From contig JAPDOI010000294.1 in NCBI GenBank assembly GCA_029168955.1, positions 217,001 through 281,000 on the forward strand: a DNA stretch of 64,000 nt. The letters are read 5' to 3'. Positions 1 to 12,600 of this stretch are shown here, in pieces. Numbering within the stretch: the first letter of the stretch is position 1; each line of letters starts with the position of its first letter. Source of the DNA: Aplectana chamaeleonis. Its lineage: Eukaryota > Nematoda > Chromadorea > Rhabditida > Cosmocercidae. The notes beneath the pieces are model-generated. The model was not told where the DNA came from, searched no databases, and saw nothing but the letters and a program-made list of their open reading frames with translations. A program made the position numbers and the translations under genes.

Positions 1-91
1 GTGACTGAGATTATGCGCACCTTTCTCATTTTCCTTGTAGAAGTAAGCGTTTCTGAGTTTGATGGGAAGAAACTACAGATTCAAAAGAACA

Positions 92-226
92 TTAGGCCAA
101 GTGCATACTCTCCGCAGCGTGCGACAGCGACAGTGCATATCAACAATAACGACTTTCAGTCGATTTATATGACAAACACTACATATGTCGCGTCGCCCGT
201 CGCGCGAAGTATTCACTAGGCCTCAA
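92..226. repeat. Small palindromic element (GTCGC-rich MITE), copy 1
   Basis: The ends are inverted repeats (about TTAGGCCAAGTGCATAC against GAATACTAGGCCT-like sequence in the reverse complement), and the interior holds the words CGACAGCGACAGTGC and GTCGCGTCGC. The same arrangement recurs near 12.34-12.46 kb and 18.37-18.50 kb. The open frame that runs through 1-219 is probably a by-product of this repeat. No transposase is present, so it would be non-autonomous. Confidence 0.55.
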
Positions 227-330
227 TAAGTGTACCGAGGTCAAATCTGACAGAACTAGGAGCATGAAGTTGAAAATGTCCGCAATGTACCTTTTGTCTC
301 AAAATACGACACCACTTGTATCTTTCAGAC

Positions 331-1223
331 AATGGGCGCGCTAGAGGGTCGGAGCGCGCCGTTTGGCGTCCTTTTCGAATAACTCGCTCCAAAGTGGTTC
401 ATTCCGGAAACGGATGTCTAATTCGGAATCAGTGTCAGAAAAGCCCCCTAAAGAGTACGTAAATTCTTGAAATGAAGCAAAATTAAAGATTTTGTGTTAT
501 GGTGGTCTTGCGTCCAAAGCGGGCTCGCGGTCAACAGTTGCGATACAGGGTTTTTGGACCATTTTCTCGTATTCAGCAGCATACAGTGTTTATAATCCAC
601 TGCTTTCTTCCTCGAAAATTTCGGTACCGAATCTATTTAAATTTTATTAAAAAGGTCAGCTTTACTAACAATTTATCGGTTTGAAAGTTACAAAATTGCG
701 AACTTCTGCTAAGATAGTGCTTTCTTCTGCGATAAGACGCAAAACCTCATGGAGACAACAGGTCAGGGAGAGTCAAGCAGGAATCGTATTTCCAAATCGA
801 GTTGGCTATTTGGTGGTAAGTTTAACACCCAGGAGAAGAATTCAGCTTCCTTCAAAATCAACTTCTCTCTGATCTGAAAAGTTGTTTGGGGTTAAAGCGA
901 GTCATTCATTCACTCAATGCTCGTTAAGGTTAGGATTTACACAAAAAAGTTTGGGTTGTGATTTCCAGATCGTTGGACAGTACACACAGCTCAGTGCAGC
1001 CGCATAGTGTATCTGTACGCTGTATTGAACACTGAAATTCTTACCCCTAACGGCTTTCTTCACAATCAAACCCCAAAACTTATTATACCGCTGAGTAGCC
1101 CTTTTCATCGGAATCCTTTACAACGTTTCAGATCCGAAGAAACTGAATTTAGAGGGAGTTATTTGAAAAAGAAAAGCAAAAACGCGTCGCCGCGCGCCTT
1201 CTGACCAAATTCTACGAGCGGGC
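331..1223. repeat. Inverted-repeat element of about 0.9 kb
   Basis: The left end reads inward through GCGCGCC...CGAATAACTCGCTCC. The right end carries the matching inverted sequence (GGAGTTATTTGAAAAAG...TTCTGACCAAATTC...GAGCGG). The right terminal segment resembles the ends of the 472-bp element at 31.93-32.40 kb, so the two belong to one family. I see no transposase. Short open frames inside are not supported as genes. Confidence 0.5.
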
Positions 1224-1364
1224 CGAAAAACTACTTGACTGACATCTGGAGCTCTAGTGTATCCTTCGATGTCCCTTGTTGATGTTAGTAATACATACAT
1301 ATATTGCGGACAACGGGTTCTTTTATTTCGAAGGCTTACTCGCGAAAACCATTGTGAGCACTGC

Positions 1365-1450
1365 CATTTATGCCGGGATCATACATACTTCCCACGACTG
1401 GCGACGTGACGTAGTGCTTATTACCAATATACACCAAAAATCGATGGACC
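1365..1450. repeat. Truncated copy of the GTCGC palindromic element
   Basis: The segment CCGGGATCATACATACTTCCCACGACTGG followed by GACGTGACG matches the reverse complement of the right arm of the copy at 18.37-18.50 kb, including the internal AAAATCGAT word. Only one arm is recognisable. Confidence 0.4.
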
Positions 1451-1624
1451 TTTTTTTCTGCGCTCAGGCGAAAAAAAGCAGTGTTGTGGTCCGAAATCGG
1501 AGAACTGATAATAGAAAAAAGGAGGTATTCGAACTAGTCGTCAAAGATCATTCGATAATTTCGCTCAGATTCTGAGTTGACAGAACCGTCTTCGTTATAG
1601 TCCTCTCAAAAGTTGATTTTACAG

Positions 1625-1714
1625 TAAACATAAATATATGTTCTGGTGGAGACGACGCTGAGCCTAAGCTCCGAGGCATCTCCAGTGGGCTCTGGATTTC
1701 GCTTGTCTCCAGAG
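1625..1714 (+). CDS. Possible coding exon, unidentified
   Basis: A 90-bp open segment lies between a good acceptor (GATTTTACAG) and a good donor (GTGAGC). In phase it reads NINICSGGDDAEPK and continues to SLVSR without a stop. No partner exon could be joined with confidence: the candidate at about 2030-2103 is open in several frames on both strands. It may be a real exon of an unrecognised gene or chance. Confidence 0.22.
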
Positions 1715-1739
1715 GTGAGCGGTCGCTTTTTCGTCGAAA

Positions 1740-1929
1740 CATCCTTATCCCCAGATATATTTCACTTAGGCCCCCGCTAAGTGAAATATATGTATCTGGG
1801 GATAAGGATGTTACACATCCTTAATACACAAACTCTGGAAACTTGTTAGTGAGCTCTCGACTTCGATTAGCACAGTTCGTGCTAATCGAAGTCGAGAGCT
1901 CACTAACAAGTTTCCAGACTTTGTGTATT
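1740..1929. repeat. Two tandem near-perfect hairpins
   Basis: The first hairpin (1740-1810) has arms of about 31 bases around GGCCCCCGC, beginning CATCCTTATCCCCAGATA. The second (about 1824-1929) has arms of about 48 bases around CACAGTTCG, beginning AATACACAAA. Both arms are almost uninterrupted. Only 13 bases separate the two hairpins. They look like young snap-back insertions or two halves of one compound element. Confidence 0.75.
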
Positions 1930-2577
1930 CTGTTGGACTCCGGAGCTGCATATTGAAGTTTCCAGGGTGACACATACATATTACAAATCAATTTGTTCTG
2001 CTAAAGAACCCGTTTCATATTTTCGCCAGAGTATATACTACAGTCTCATCTCCAACCGCATCGTAGTGTTGAACAACACCATACGGGCCAGATCACAGCC
2101 TGGGTGAGCAATTCATGTACTGGGTTAGGACTCCTAGATGGGTATCTTTAGAAATTTAGAAATTCTTTAGGCTCAGAAAAGTAGTTGCATTGCATTCTAT
2201 TCAAAAGAAGCTTCAAACACCAGTTTCGAATAAGTAGTAATATTTCAAGTTTATCATAGAGAGTGTCACCGAAGAGGGTAGCTTCTAAAATCCATAGTCA
2301 ATACGGAAATAGCAGCAGCGGCCACTAAAATATTCAACGAAGAAGATCGACTTGAACCTCAAACGATTGTAGCTCTCTGACTTTGGAAAATCCTCAAGGC
2401 GTACCCACGTAAGACTAGAACTTCATTCAGACAGGGGATTCATAGTCTTCAAACTCTGCCGTCCAACGCCAAATTCAAGGCTTCCCTGTGCAGATTGTAT
2501 ATTAATTATATACGTAGCCGGTGATATTTGACTCCGGGTACTTTTTCCAGGAGCTATGTACTCTGAGGCGGGCCCTC
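1930..2577. other. Unassigned stretch with ambiguous exon-like segments
   Basis: A segment at about 2043-2103 ends at a GTGAGC donor on the plus strand, and its complement is also open after a TCACCCAG acceptor. A chain to the next plus-strand candidates at 2375-2520 would need a 22-base intron, which is too short. I therefore call no gene here. Confidence 0.4.
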
Positions 2578-2873
2578 CTAAACAGGCAGCAGCGACCGTT
2601 TATCCACACCGTTCATCGCGCTGCATACTCAAGAAGTTGTTACGTTGAAACATGAAGAAACTTGTATAACATCTCCACTGGCAAAACTGTGTGGTGGGAC
2701 ACGTATGGATAAGGGGCTGAGCAGAGTCCCACCGCGGCGCGGCGCGGCCTGATGATTGGGAGCCGTATTGATAGATCGCGGCGATCTATCAATACGGCTC
2801 TCCATCATCAGACCGCGCCGCGCCGCGGTGGCACTCTGCTCAGCCCCTAAACGGTCGCTGCTGCCTGTTTAGG
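2578..2873. repeat. GC-rich palindrome split by a ~108-bp insertion
   Basis: Arms of about 95 bases (CCTAAACAGGCAGCAGCGACC...GCGGCGCGGCGCGG...GATAGATCGC) meet at the centre near 2779. The left arm is interrupted at about 2603-2711 by sequence missing from the right arm. The insertion is bounded by TTATCC and GGATAA, which are inverted copies of each other and overlap a duplicated TA/TTA target. Confidence 0.7.
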
Positions 2874-4233
2874 TTTTCTCCTCTGAGGCCGCATTCATCA
2901 CTGCGCAGATCCTGGGTTTGACGATTCGGGTTGGGTTCAGCGCCGGCCCAACCCAAATTCTCGGGATTCATCAATTCCATAACCATCGGAAAATGGGTTT
3001 GGGTTTACGCAACCCGAAAGGGGAGAAAGGGTAGACGCAACCCAACCCAAAATCGTCTCCTAGAAATGCGCTCTAGGGACATTTTCGGACGTGGTAGAGT
3101 CCGAAATTTTTTTTTCCAAAACATCATCTTTTATGGGTGCTCTTCAACACTATCTATTTGTATGACTTATGCAACTGATGCTCAAAATCCAGGTTCTTTA
3201 TGTCATCGTCGTTTTTTGTTGTGTTTAGAGAGAAAATCGACTCATATACTGGCTTAAAACAATTTTGGAACATTTTCTGAGCTTTTGAACTCTATGCTTG
3301 AGATCATTCCTCTTTTCTGTCATCTCCTTTTCCTAAATTTTCAGCTCTCGAGTTTTCCTGCCGCCACTGTCGCATGTCGTTTTTCCGCTTCCCTATTTGA
3401 ATAGCTGTCCAATTCTCATTCCATTAATCTTTGTTTTCTGAATTTTTATATTCCAGTTCTTTTTGTAGCTCCACTTTGTAGTTCCTCTGTCCAGTTTCGT
3501 TTTTTTTTACCAGAAAGCCGTTGAGAAAAAAGCTTCTCATGGAGGTGAGCGTAGCGAATTGCGTCCAGTGAGAAAAAATTTCGTTGTGATCGCACTCTTG
3601 TTTTAAATACAAACAGCTTCCCAGAAGAAGTAATTCTCGAGACTAAAACGTTCGATTTTTCTGTTTTCATTTCGCTCGAATTTTTCTCCTCGTTTTGACT
3701 TACATATCCAGTCGTTTCTGATTTCGATTTAGCGAAAATTTGTGGTACGTTACAGTGTGTACTGCTCTAGTCCAATCAGATACACATTCTCTTTGAAACG
3801 CCAGTTTTTTTTTCGAAAATAAAAAAGCGAGCGACAAATTCGTGCCGAACCGTACGAATCCCGAAAAAAAATCGAGCAGGAAGAAAACGCAGCAGTGCCC
3901 AATTGCTTCAAGCAAAGCTCAGTAATCATGACTTCCGAAAATCATCTTCAGAAAATCCGTTCAAAGGGCCACTATTGGTGCGCCAAAAGAACCATGTGCA
4001 GCCAAAAGGCGTGAAAATATACAATGTATTATTTGTCGGATACCGTTTAAATTTAGAACGCGAAAGATCACAACGGATTTTTCTATAGATGCTACATCCT
4101 ACGATTGCCTCCAAACAGCTCCAGAAGGTGCAGTTTTTTATATGATGAAGTCCTCTTGTGTAGTTCTCCCAGGGGCTTACTGAAAAGAAAACTAAAAAAA
4201 ACATAAACATACAGAAGAACATAAAAATTGAAG
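2874..4233. other. No gene recognised
   Basis: AT-rich sequence. Around 2930-3050 there are repeated AACCC/GGGTT words, and CCCATTTTCC near GATGAATCC recurs inverted at about 4670-4695, so part is an old dispersed repeat. Minus-strand frames at 3.4-4.4 kb lack splice signals and coding character. Confidence 0.4.
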
Positions 4234-4380
4234 CCAAAGGCCTCTTTCAGAGTTCGATCGCCGCGCGACGCGATGGGATGATAATCATGAGCACCGATCG
4301 AGATCGCGTCGCACGTCGATCTGCATTCAAAACATGCCATCGCGGCGATCAGCGATCGCACTCTAAAAGAGGCCAAAGGA
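4234..4380. repeat. Small GATCGC-rich inverted-repeat element
   Basis: The ends CCAAAGGCCTCTTTCAGAGT and ACTCTAAAAGAGGCCAAAGG are inverted copies. Inside, GATCGCCGCGCGACGCG faces CGCGGCGATCAGCGATCG. About 147 bp, with no coding capacity. Confidence 0.65.
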
Positions 4381-4798
4381 AAGTATGAGGCAAGCATAAA
4401 AAACAACGAATCGTAGAATCAGATTTCATTACTAAAAACAGAAGGGAGGATATACGAGGTGTTGGCAGTCTAAAAAATTATGTATCGATTCGATGAGAAA
4501 TTGGAAATCGACGTCGCGAAAATCATGTGTGCATTTACAGACACCTTCCCTGCGCTCAAAATATGGGTTAACTTAACCAACTCAGGATGTGCGTACGTGA
4601 ATCAAAGGTGCTGGGTTATCCAACCCAAGCCCATCTTTCCAACCCAGCCTCTGCAAAGCTCAGAGTTGGCGCTAACCCATTTTCCAATGATGAATCCGGC
4701 CTCTGGTATGATTGGCTTCGACCGTTTCTGCGAAATACTCTCTCCCACTTCCTCATGATCTGCCTTGCTGTCCCGGCGAAATGATGCTCCTTGTTCTC

Positions 4799-5498
4799 AG
4801 GCAAACCATCGCTCCGAGCGGTACCGGAGAGCTACTCGAGCGGCGCTGCCTCTCCGCTCCGAACGAAAATTAGCCATCTACTCGGGCCACAGCAGCCGCT
4901 CTCCGGGCCACAGCAGTATCGCTCGGAGCGATCTTCGGTCCCAACTGGCACTGCGGTCTCTGTTCGGGCGATTTTCAAAAACTTCATAATTGCTATTTTT
5001 TCTTTATTTCCGCCTCTTCTGGAGAGGATTAAGCCTGTTAAGAGGATAAGGTACCTGTTACAGCCTGTGGGTCAGGTGGCTAATCCCGCGACAGGCCGCA
5101 ACAAGGATACCATCCCAGCATGGTCCGCAATGAGGAAGCGTTCCCCACCGCGGGCCATGGGGGATCCCGTCGGCCGCCAAAAAATTACCTCGAAAGAGTG
5201 GCTTCGAAAGGCCAACTACCCGTCTACACGAGGCGAGCCGCCTTTTATACCCGCAGGATTGGTTGTTCTTTGAATGATTACGTGGCTGGCACGTTATCAC
5301 CAAAGAACAACCAATCCCGCGTCTCTCTATCTCTGGCGATGGCACCGCTGTGGCCCCGAGAGCGACCGGAGAGCGACCGAGGGGCGAACTGGCACCGGAC
5401 AGGGACCGCGGTGCCAGTTGGCCCCTCAGCCGCTGTCCGGGCGATGACGTCATAATTGGGAGGAGCCGGTCCCGCTCGGAGCGATGGTTTGCCTGACT
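4799..5498. repeat. Non-autonomous DNA element with 28-bp terminal inverted repeats
   Basis: The element begins CAGGCAAACCATCGCTCC and ends GGAGCGATGGTTTGCCTG, a near-perfect inverted pair. Further inverted blocks lie inside: TGTCCGGGCGATGACG with TGTTCGGGCGATTTTC, and a hairpin at 5253-5317 (GATTGGTTGTTCTTTG facing CAAAGAACAACCAATC). Open frames of 111-160 codons inside overlap on both strands and follow the repeats, so I do not call them genes. Confidence 0.75.
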
Positions 5499-5908
5499 TG
5501 ATATTTTGTCATGAGCTCAACTATTTCATGTGCTTAGTTGATTTTTTGTGTTGTTTTTCTTTGTTTTTTCTTCGCCACTATAAATAAATAAATGAATGAA
5601 TAACGTCCAAATCGGAGTGAAATCTCGGTCCGATATGGACAGTACATATGTGCTCCGAATCACCTAATCATTTGTAGGTATGCACATCCGAAAATGAACG
5701 GAAAAACGTCATTTCGGGTGAGTCTTTAACTAGTCCCGCCCAAAGTACCAATCACTACTCGAGTCAGCGAAATCACCATAAAATCCGAATGATTCAAAAT
5801 CTGATTCAGTGTAAAAAAGATATTCGGGTCAAATGTATTTAGTACGTGTGTGCGTATGTATGAACGAAGCGAAAATATTCGTGAAATGAGAAGTACTAAC
5901 AATTTCAA

Positions 5909-6404
5909 CTAACTTTGTGTTGGCAGGTGCCTGTATACAAGCATTCGATTAGGATAGAGATCATAGTCATCGAAAAACCATCGAAGACGTTGAAGTACTG
6001 ATGACAATCGCATATGACAGTTTCCATAGGTTCGCGTAGTCACACACTGCTTGAGAATTCCCCGATGCATTTGTAACGCATCTGGAAAGCAAATTTTGAG
6101 GGCACAAGAGGGCACTCTTTGTCAATGCTCTGAGAATTCTAGACTCTCCAGCTGCTGATGTTAACACTTGAAAATTACCAGCCATCGAGTGAAAGAACTC
6201 TCCATACTCGTGTTTGTTTCCTAACGATATATGCATTGGAATATGAAAATCTTTCCGAAATCTATTTACAACTCAAGTATTCAACCATCAACTTAATTCA
6301 AGAATAAAATAGAAAGTTTCCAAGTCACGTTAAACTAGTGTATCACAGGATTAGCCGATACGGATGGTGCGATCCGCAAGAAATGAATCTAATGCATCTT
6401 TACA
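5909..6404 (-). CDS. 3'-terminal exons of an unidentified protein
   Basis: Three minus-strand exons join in phase: 6404-6362 (acceptor CAATTCAG, donor GTATCG), 6220-6179 (acceptor TCGTTAG, donor GTAATT) and 6081-5909 (acceptor GCTTTCCAG, stop TAG). The reading runs CKDALDSFLADRTI, then NKHEYGEFFHSMA, then a 56-residue tail containing LQRLRWFFDDYDLYPNRML and ending RHLPTQS. The introns are 141 and 97 bases, typical of nematodes. No membrane segment or known motif was recognised. Exon 6404 starts in phase 0. It would accept the preceding gene if that gene spliced at a GTGGAT donor at 6682 instead of using its TAA stop, so this may be the C-terminal part of the same 350-residue protein or a separate downstream gene. 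Confidence 0.55.
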
Positions 6405-6664
6405 CTGAATTGTGAAGGCCAAGTGATATCACAGTCAGCGTTATTATGCAACTTTCATGAACTATCTAATTATCTGATATCAGAAGTTCACAACTTCCAA
6501 CCCGTCTTTCTTTCTTTCATTTGATTCCCTAGTGCTCGAGGTCGCAACCGCCTCCCAAAGGTGGGTTCGTCCAGAGGAAGGCCTCTAATTTTCAGCCAAG
6601 AATTTTGAGAGTCGATATGGGCAAACAAAGTTTCCGGTGCATGAATAAATAAGACGGCAGTTAA

Positions 6665-9600
6665 TTATTTGTCCAGATCCACACAGAATTCCGAATCATC
6701 GTCGAAATCTTCAGCAAAGTCAATCCCTCCAGGGATATTGGCCCAATCTGTCGATATCTTGAGCTTGGCGCAGCGATTCACGCCTGGCAAGAATGGAAAC
6801 GTTAGGCTAGATTCAGCTGGAAAGAAACGCGCAAATGGGCATGCAGGCGTTTATCCTCTGGTTTGGGGGCGAATTTAGCCTGTTCCTTCGCGTGCTTATG
6901 CGTAGCGAGAGTAGAGACAGCGAGAAGGTAAGGGGAGAAGAAGACGCAGCATACGCGCGCACACGCAATCAGCGACAGTTAATTTCACTCCGAAATAGAG
7001 TGTATCTGTATCTATAATATATGCGTATATCCGGAATAGGAGTGAAACGTTCTGTGGTGGTGGTGGAACATAGCCAGTTACGAGAAAATTCTGGCAGTTA
7101 CCGAGGCTGAAGTGTCGACTAAGTTCGAAAAATTATACCAGAAATTTTCGAAATTCTGAAAAATTCCTGAATGTTTTAAGGCATTCACTGCAAATCGTTC
7201 CGTCTCAACTGTTGACTAACTTAATGAACTTTCAGTCAAAAAAAGGTAGTGAGAAAAAAATGAACGCGAAATATCCTTGCGCATGTTTCTCTTCGCACAA
7301 ATTTGGAAGCAGTGTTCACGTTAAAAAACCGCAACAAAAACCGTTTTCAATGTTTTTACGCAGGTATGTACGTACGTATTTCCACGATGCAGAAGATAAT
7401 AGGGTAACGTACCCACGAAACCCTTAAGTTTCGTAAGAAAGTTTTTAAAAACCCTAAAATATTCATATGTGACTGTTTGATGTGCTTGGTACAGTTCGAA
7501 GATTCGAAATTCGAAACTTCCAAAATGATCTTGCGCTTCAAACTTCTCAGAAAGTGACTTTGTTTCGTTTATCTTCTACCGCGAATTCTTAAAAAATAGG
7601 AGGGTTTGCACAGGCATGTTTGGGTGTTAGCCTAATTCGAGAAAAAGTATTCAAAACTTCGGTAATTGTTCCTTTGGGTAGACAACTCTTCTATGACATG
7701 AATAGAGTGATCTTATGGGTCGGCTAATCCTCAATATTTCCGTCTATTTGCTGGCTGTTTTTTGGCGTTTTTCCTTCTTACTTTTTTGGGAGGACCCAAA
7801 GCTTAGGTTTCTGCAAGAAAAACGGCAAACTTTCCATTCGAAACACTGATTTTCAGGGAGGAGTAGAGGCCTAATAGACGAGAGGGCTCAATCACGAGTA
7901 TCACTCTTGTTTTCCTCAAAACAAGTGTAACAGATATACCAATTCACTTCCATCAAGAAGGATACATACGAATGCAGCCTCATGCAAGACATGGCTATAT
8001 TACGTGAAGGCTCCGCGGAACCTGTATTAAAAATTCTCAGTAGCTCGCTTTGGCATGCTATGTCTCATCAAACGTCCCATTCACTATACTGAACAGACTC
8101 GCAACTGACGCATCATGCCAAATTTGGAACATTCTGGCCCACAAAGCGAACTTTTAGAAGTCGGGACTGTTAACACGATCGAGACTTGAAAAAGGTCATC
8201 ATCCAAGAAAGCTACAAGCTTTAGACCTTTTTCGATAAGGCAATTGCTCTCCGTGTTTACGAAGGATAGCGTGTGTATAGTATTCAGGACAATCATCTCT
8301 GGATATATTCATAGGAAGATCCAGCTGTGGTCAGGAAACGAGTGAAAATAATTTGCATGCAAATGAAAGGTCAAGCAGATGTGAAAAACGTGTAACGCGG
8401 CAATGCATTGGCCAAAACATGGGGAAGTGGATCAGCATCATTCATATTCTCGTCCGGAAGATTATATAGAAATTTTCTCAAGACTGGAACTGGGTATGTG
8501 AAAATGAATCTTCGTGGGTAATGCTGAAAACGGAACTCGAGTGGAAAAGATCTGCTACAAAGTAGATACTTGCGCTCACATTCGTGAGAAAAGCAGTGAA
8601 CGCCAAGCATAGCAAAAAAAACTCCAATGCCTTCCCAAGACCCCACCTTCCAATGCTGAATGAGCAGTCGCCTTCATGAAAGCAGCAGACACTCTCAAAA
8701 ATGGTATCAACTTTACGACATATGTAAATCGAAGATTTGGAGCTGGTGGTATGGGAAACTAACCAGAAGTCCAAACTATGCAAATAGAGGATTAACGGCT
8801 GTTTTTGTTATGGGGCGAGAGTGGACGAGTTTCACCGCAGAATGCCCGCGCGCTTTAAAAAGCAAATATTAGCGACAGCCATTACAAACGGTTGAGACAG
8901 CAAAGCCGGTAGACTCTTACAGCATGTGCTAGAACGCTCACCTCGTTGGAAGCATCAAAATTCAGCCAAACTGACCGTATTCGAACGATCAATCTGGACA
9001 AGTTTGTAATGGGTAGGAGAGCGGAGTTGTTCAATTTTTTCGACTTCACATTGCTCAAGTTTCGTAGTTTTGACTCGTTTTTGGAACTTCCAACGGTGTG
9101 AGCGTTCTAAGAGAGGCCTTATGACCCCAGTCATGTGCATAAGTAGTTACCGCAACAACTTTTTCGAGCGTGTATGCTGCCTTTAAAGGCACAGTACAAC
9201 CTCAGATATGAATTTTGGGATTTTCATGTAATTGAGCAGAAGACCCTTCCTGTATAACACTTGCCAAATGCGAGATCTCAATTCCTCCAAATAATCGAGA
9301 TATAAGCGCCCACCACAGGCCCGACCCCCTTCGCTAACCACCACAGGCCCGACGCCCTAACAGATTTTCGAACTCGATAGCGGCTCGATGGATGAATGAA
9401 TTCAAAGAAGCCGTCGTTCTTCTGTTCATTGCTGGACTGTCCCCTTATACTGGCTCGCCCTCGCGCAACGATTGCGAATGAAGAGAAATACAGGCCTGAG
9501 GCAACTCGTCCACCAATTTTTCACCCTGAAAAAATAGGCATCTTTAGGGAGCCATACTTCTGTTCAAAGGGGGTCCTGGACAATTTCAGATATATCAATG

Positions 9601-12600
9601 TGATCAGTGTGTGAGTCTCTGCAAGACAAGCATGAAATGTGAGAATTAATTATTTGCGTGTCCTGTGCCTTTAAATAAAATTCTGTCTAGTCTGTGATTT
9701 GCTTCCCAGATAATACCAATTGGAGTCCGCTTTCTGAGGGAGAGTTCTCAAAAGCAACACACGTGGCATAACCGTCTCAGCACCATCAATCTCAAAAGAA
9801 AACCACATAGCTCGAAAAGCAAGGTAAAAGTAAAACGACTCCTAAATAATTCACTCCACTGCACAAGACCTGCAGCTATGCAATTACATCTGAATTTCAG
9901 AATTTTAAATGTCCCTCAGCCATAAAAGTTACAAGCATCGTTTTTCCGCCAAGACCGGCGATTTGTATGCCAAAGGCGACAACGTCTATGAAGAGTGGAG
10001 AGTAAATTTGGCTAGCTAATTTGGTGAGACTTAGCGTCGGTTACTCAAAGCCTTACCTATCAATTCAAAAAAGCTATTCCCAGGAACTGAATGTATTCTT
10101 ATGGAATGCAGAAGAAAAAAACTTGTGTACTTCCATATTCCTGATCTTTGCGAGACGGGGACCTTTTTATTTCTCTACAAGGGTGTGGAGACCTGGGCTA
10201 AGTCTGCAAGCACCTCTTCATGCAACGCATAGCCCAAACATGCTCATCGAGTTACAACCCTCTTGAATTGATGCGCTACCTCATCCTTGAAAAAGAGAAA
10301 GTTCAGAACCGTGAAAACCATAATTTGGGGTGTGATATGTTTTGAGAACCAGAGTAAAGCATCATCTGATAGAATCTGCCGTGAACCTCTGCGAACCTGA
10401 AGGGTCGTAGCCCATCAGGCTACGATCCAGCCCTACCACAAACTGTCTATGGCAGGATCACATCAGGTTCACTGCGTCTCAAACCTTCTAAGAATCATTT
10501 CAGAATTACCACACCGTTTCTACGAATTTCTCACTTTTCCTCGATCCCTTCTCTCTCTCTCTTACTTCTTTCCTAGTAGACAGAGAGGATTCTATCGTTG
10601 TGCTAGTGATGCACTAGTGCACCGCCAACCCGGATCACTGAGGGAACGGCAAGCGTACCTGTAGAGTCAGATTCGTACATCGTCAGCAAAGCCGAATCTC
10701 TGGAGCGGTCAACATGTTAGCCAAATTCTTGGATGGGTCCAGGGGCAGCTAGCCTCGAAACTGAAGATCGAGGGACAGAGGTGTTCGCGGTAAGTTCGAG
10801 ATTCGCGGCAGATTCTAGACATGTTCGTGGCACGCACAAGGTTCGCTGTATGTTTTGCGGCAAATTTTATCAGAGTTTATGGTAGCATATCATCCATAAA
10901 GACAGCTTTCTAAAAAGCTTTACACGAGAACTAATGATAAGGTGCTTTGGAATGAATTACTTCCCGCTACCATATGGTTTTGAAAGATCTATGCGATTGA
11001 GACTGCAATCCCTCCAAAGTAGGGGAACAAAAGCTGATCTTTTAATGATGTTCAAAATGATAACGCAGAGAGTTATCAAGAACCGTACGCAGTTTTTTGG
11101 TACTAGCTACTCTGACAAGGAGCATAAGGGCCTAGTTATGCACAGGCGGAATAAGATGTCCGGCGATGACACTGCAGCAACTTGACGCGTGTACACGGCG
11201 TGGTTTGCGCACCATAAATTCTTAGGCGTTTTTGCTGGATTTTTCGATATTTTATTCTTCTATCGCACAATCATTCCAGCATCTAAATAATTGTCTACTC
11301 CTGCTCTCATCGCCGCGATTCTCACACAATTTTCGTCATGTTTTAACGAGTTTAAAGGCACAGTCCAAGCTCAGGAACGAAATCTGAGATTTCCATGTAA
11401 TTTTGAAGTAGACCAACCCTTTATAGCACCTGCCAAGTGCGAGCTCTCGATTCCTCCAAATAAGTGAGTTATAGGAGGAAGCCACCCTGGGGCGCCTACA
11501 CCAGGAAGCCACTTTGGCACGCCCCTTTTCCAATTTTTCGAGCTCAAAAGTGGAGACATGAGCGATTATTTTCGATCAATAGGCCTGTTCTTCCCTTCAT
11601 TCTCATCCTCTCTCTTCATCCAGGTCAGCTCGTAGCCATCGGTTGCAAATGACGGAAGTTACAAGCCTCGGACAACTCGTCCACCATGCTTCCCAAGCTC
11701 AATTTTTGAGAGGCCATACCTCCGTTCCTAGGGGGTCTTGTGCGATTCTAGAGACATCATTGGAATAAGTGTGGACCGTTCTCAAAATAGACAGGAAAAC
11801 AGAGGAACGATTCTGAGGTTGGACTATGCATTTAAGGCTGGAAAAATTCAGCTGGTGGAGCTTGGCAAGCGGACTAGGTCCCGCAACGACACAGTACACG
11901 GGGCGGCGGCGTGTATGACTGCTCGCTAAGACTGTAACAACTGTTTTTTTTAATGCGTCAGAAAAAAGAAGGTGTCCATTACTTAGAGATGCGCTGTAAT
12001 GAGTGACAGACATGCAATCTAGCACAAATCGCGGCGGGACCCGCGTCGGAGCAACTGCATCTGTCTTCGTAGGTACAGTTATCACGCGTCTGTCGCAGCG
12101 ACGTGTCGCAGAGGGCTGACATACTGCAGAAGTGCCGAATCCTGTCGCTGCCTCTGTCGCTGTGCATCGCACTGCGAAAGCGACAGATTTAAGAGATCTG
12201 GTATACTTTGCCGCTGTCATGAGTGGCAGGCATGCTATCTAGCACAAATCGCGGCGGGACCCGCGTCGGAGCAAAGGCATCAGTCGTCGTAGAAACATTT
12301 ATCGCGTGCCTGTCGCAGCGACCTGTCGCGGAGGTCTGACATAGGCCAGGATCGTACTTCCTGCGACCAACGACTGCGACAGTGCACATCAAGTATGTCG
12401 ATTTTCGATCGAAATGGATGGTGAACATTGCGTCGCGTCACTCGTCGCTGAGAGTATGAACCCGGCTACACTGCAAATGAGCCGAGGCGTGTCGCTGCCA
12501 CTGCCGCTGCCGCTGTGCAGCGCACTGCGACAGCGACAAGTTTAAAGGTCGTAAGCCTCGCGATAGGCGGTCGCTGTCGCTGTGCAGAGCGACGCGGCCG

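Noticed and set aside
2375..2523. A chain of two exons with good splice words and matching phase
   Set aside because: The implied intron is only 22 bases, below any plausible nematode minimum.
4791..5455. Overlapping frames of 160, 131 and 111 codons on both strands
   Set aside because: All lie inside the inverted-repeat element 4799-5498 and mirror its symmetry; there are no motifs.
8371..8418. Reading exon 6 of the membrane-protein gene straight through to the TGA at 8373-8371
   Set aside because: Possible, but the next splice-bounded segments (8324-8227, 7810-7782, 6783-6665) continue in matching phases, so the longer model is preferred.
11699..12220. 173-codon minus-strand frame
   Set aside because: It runs through a TTAA-type element end and GTCGC palindromic modules and is open only because of their composition.
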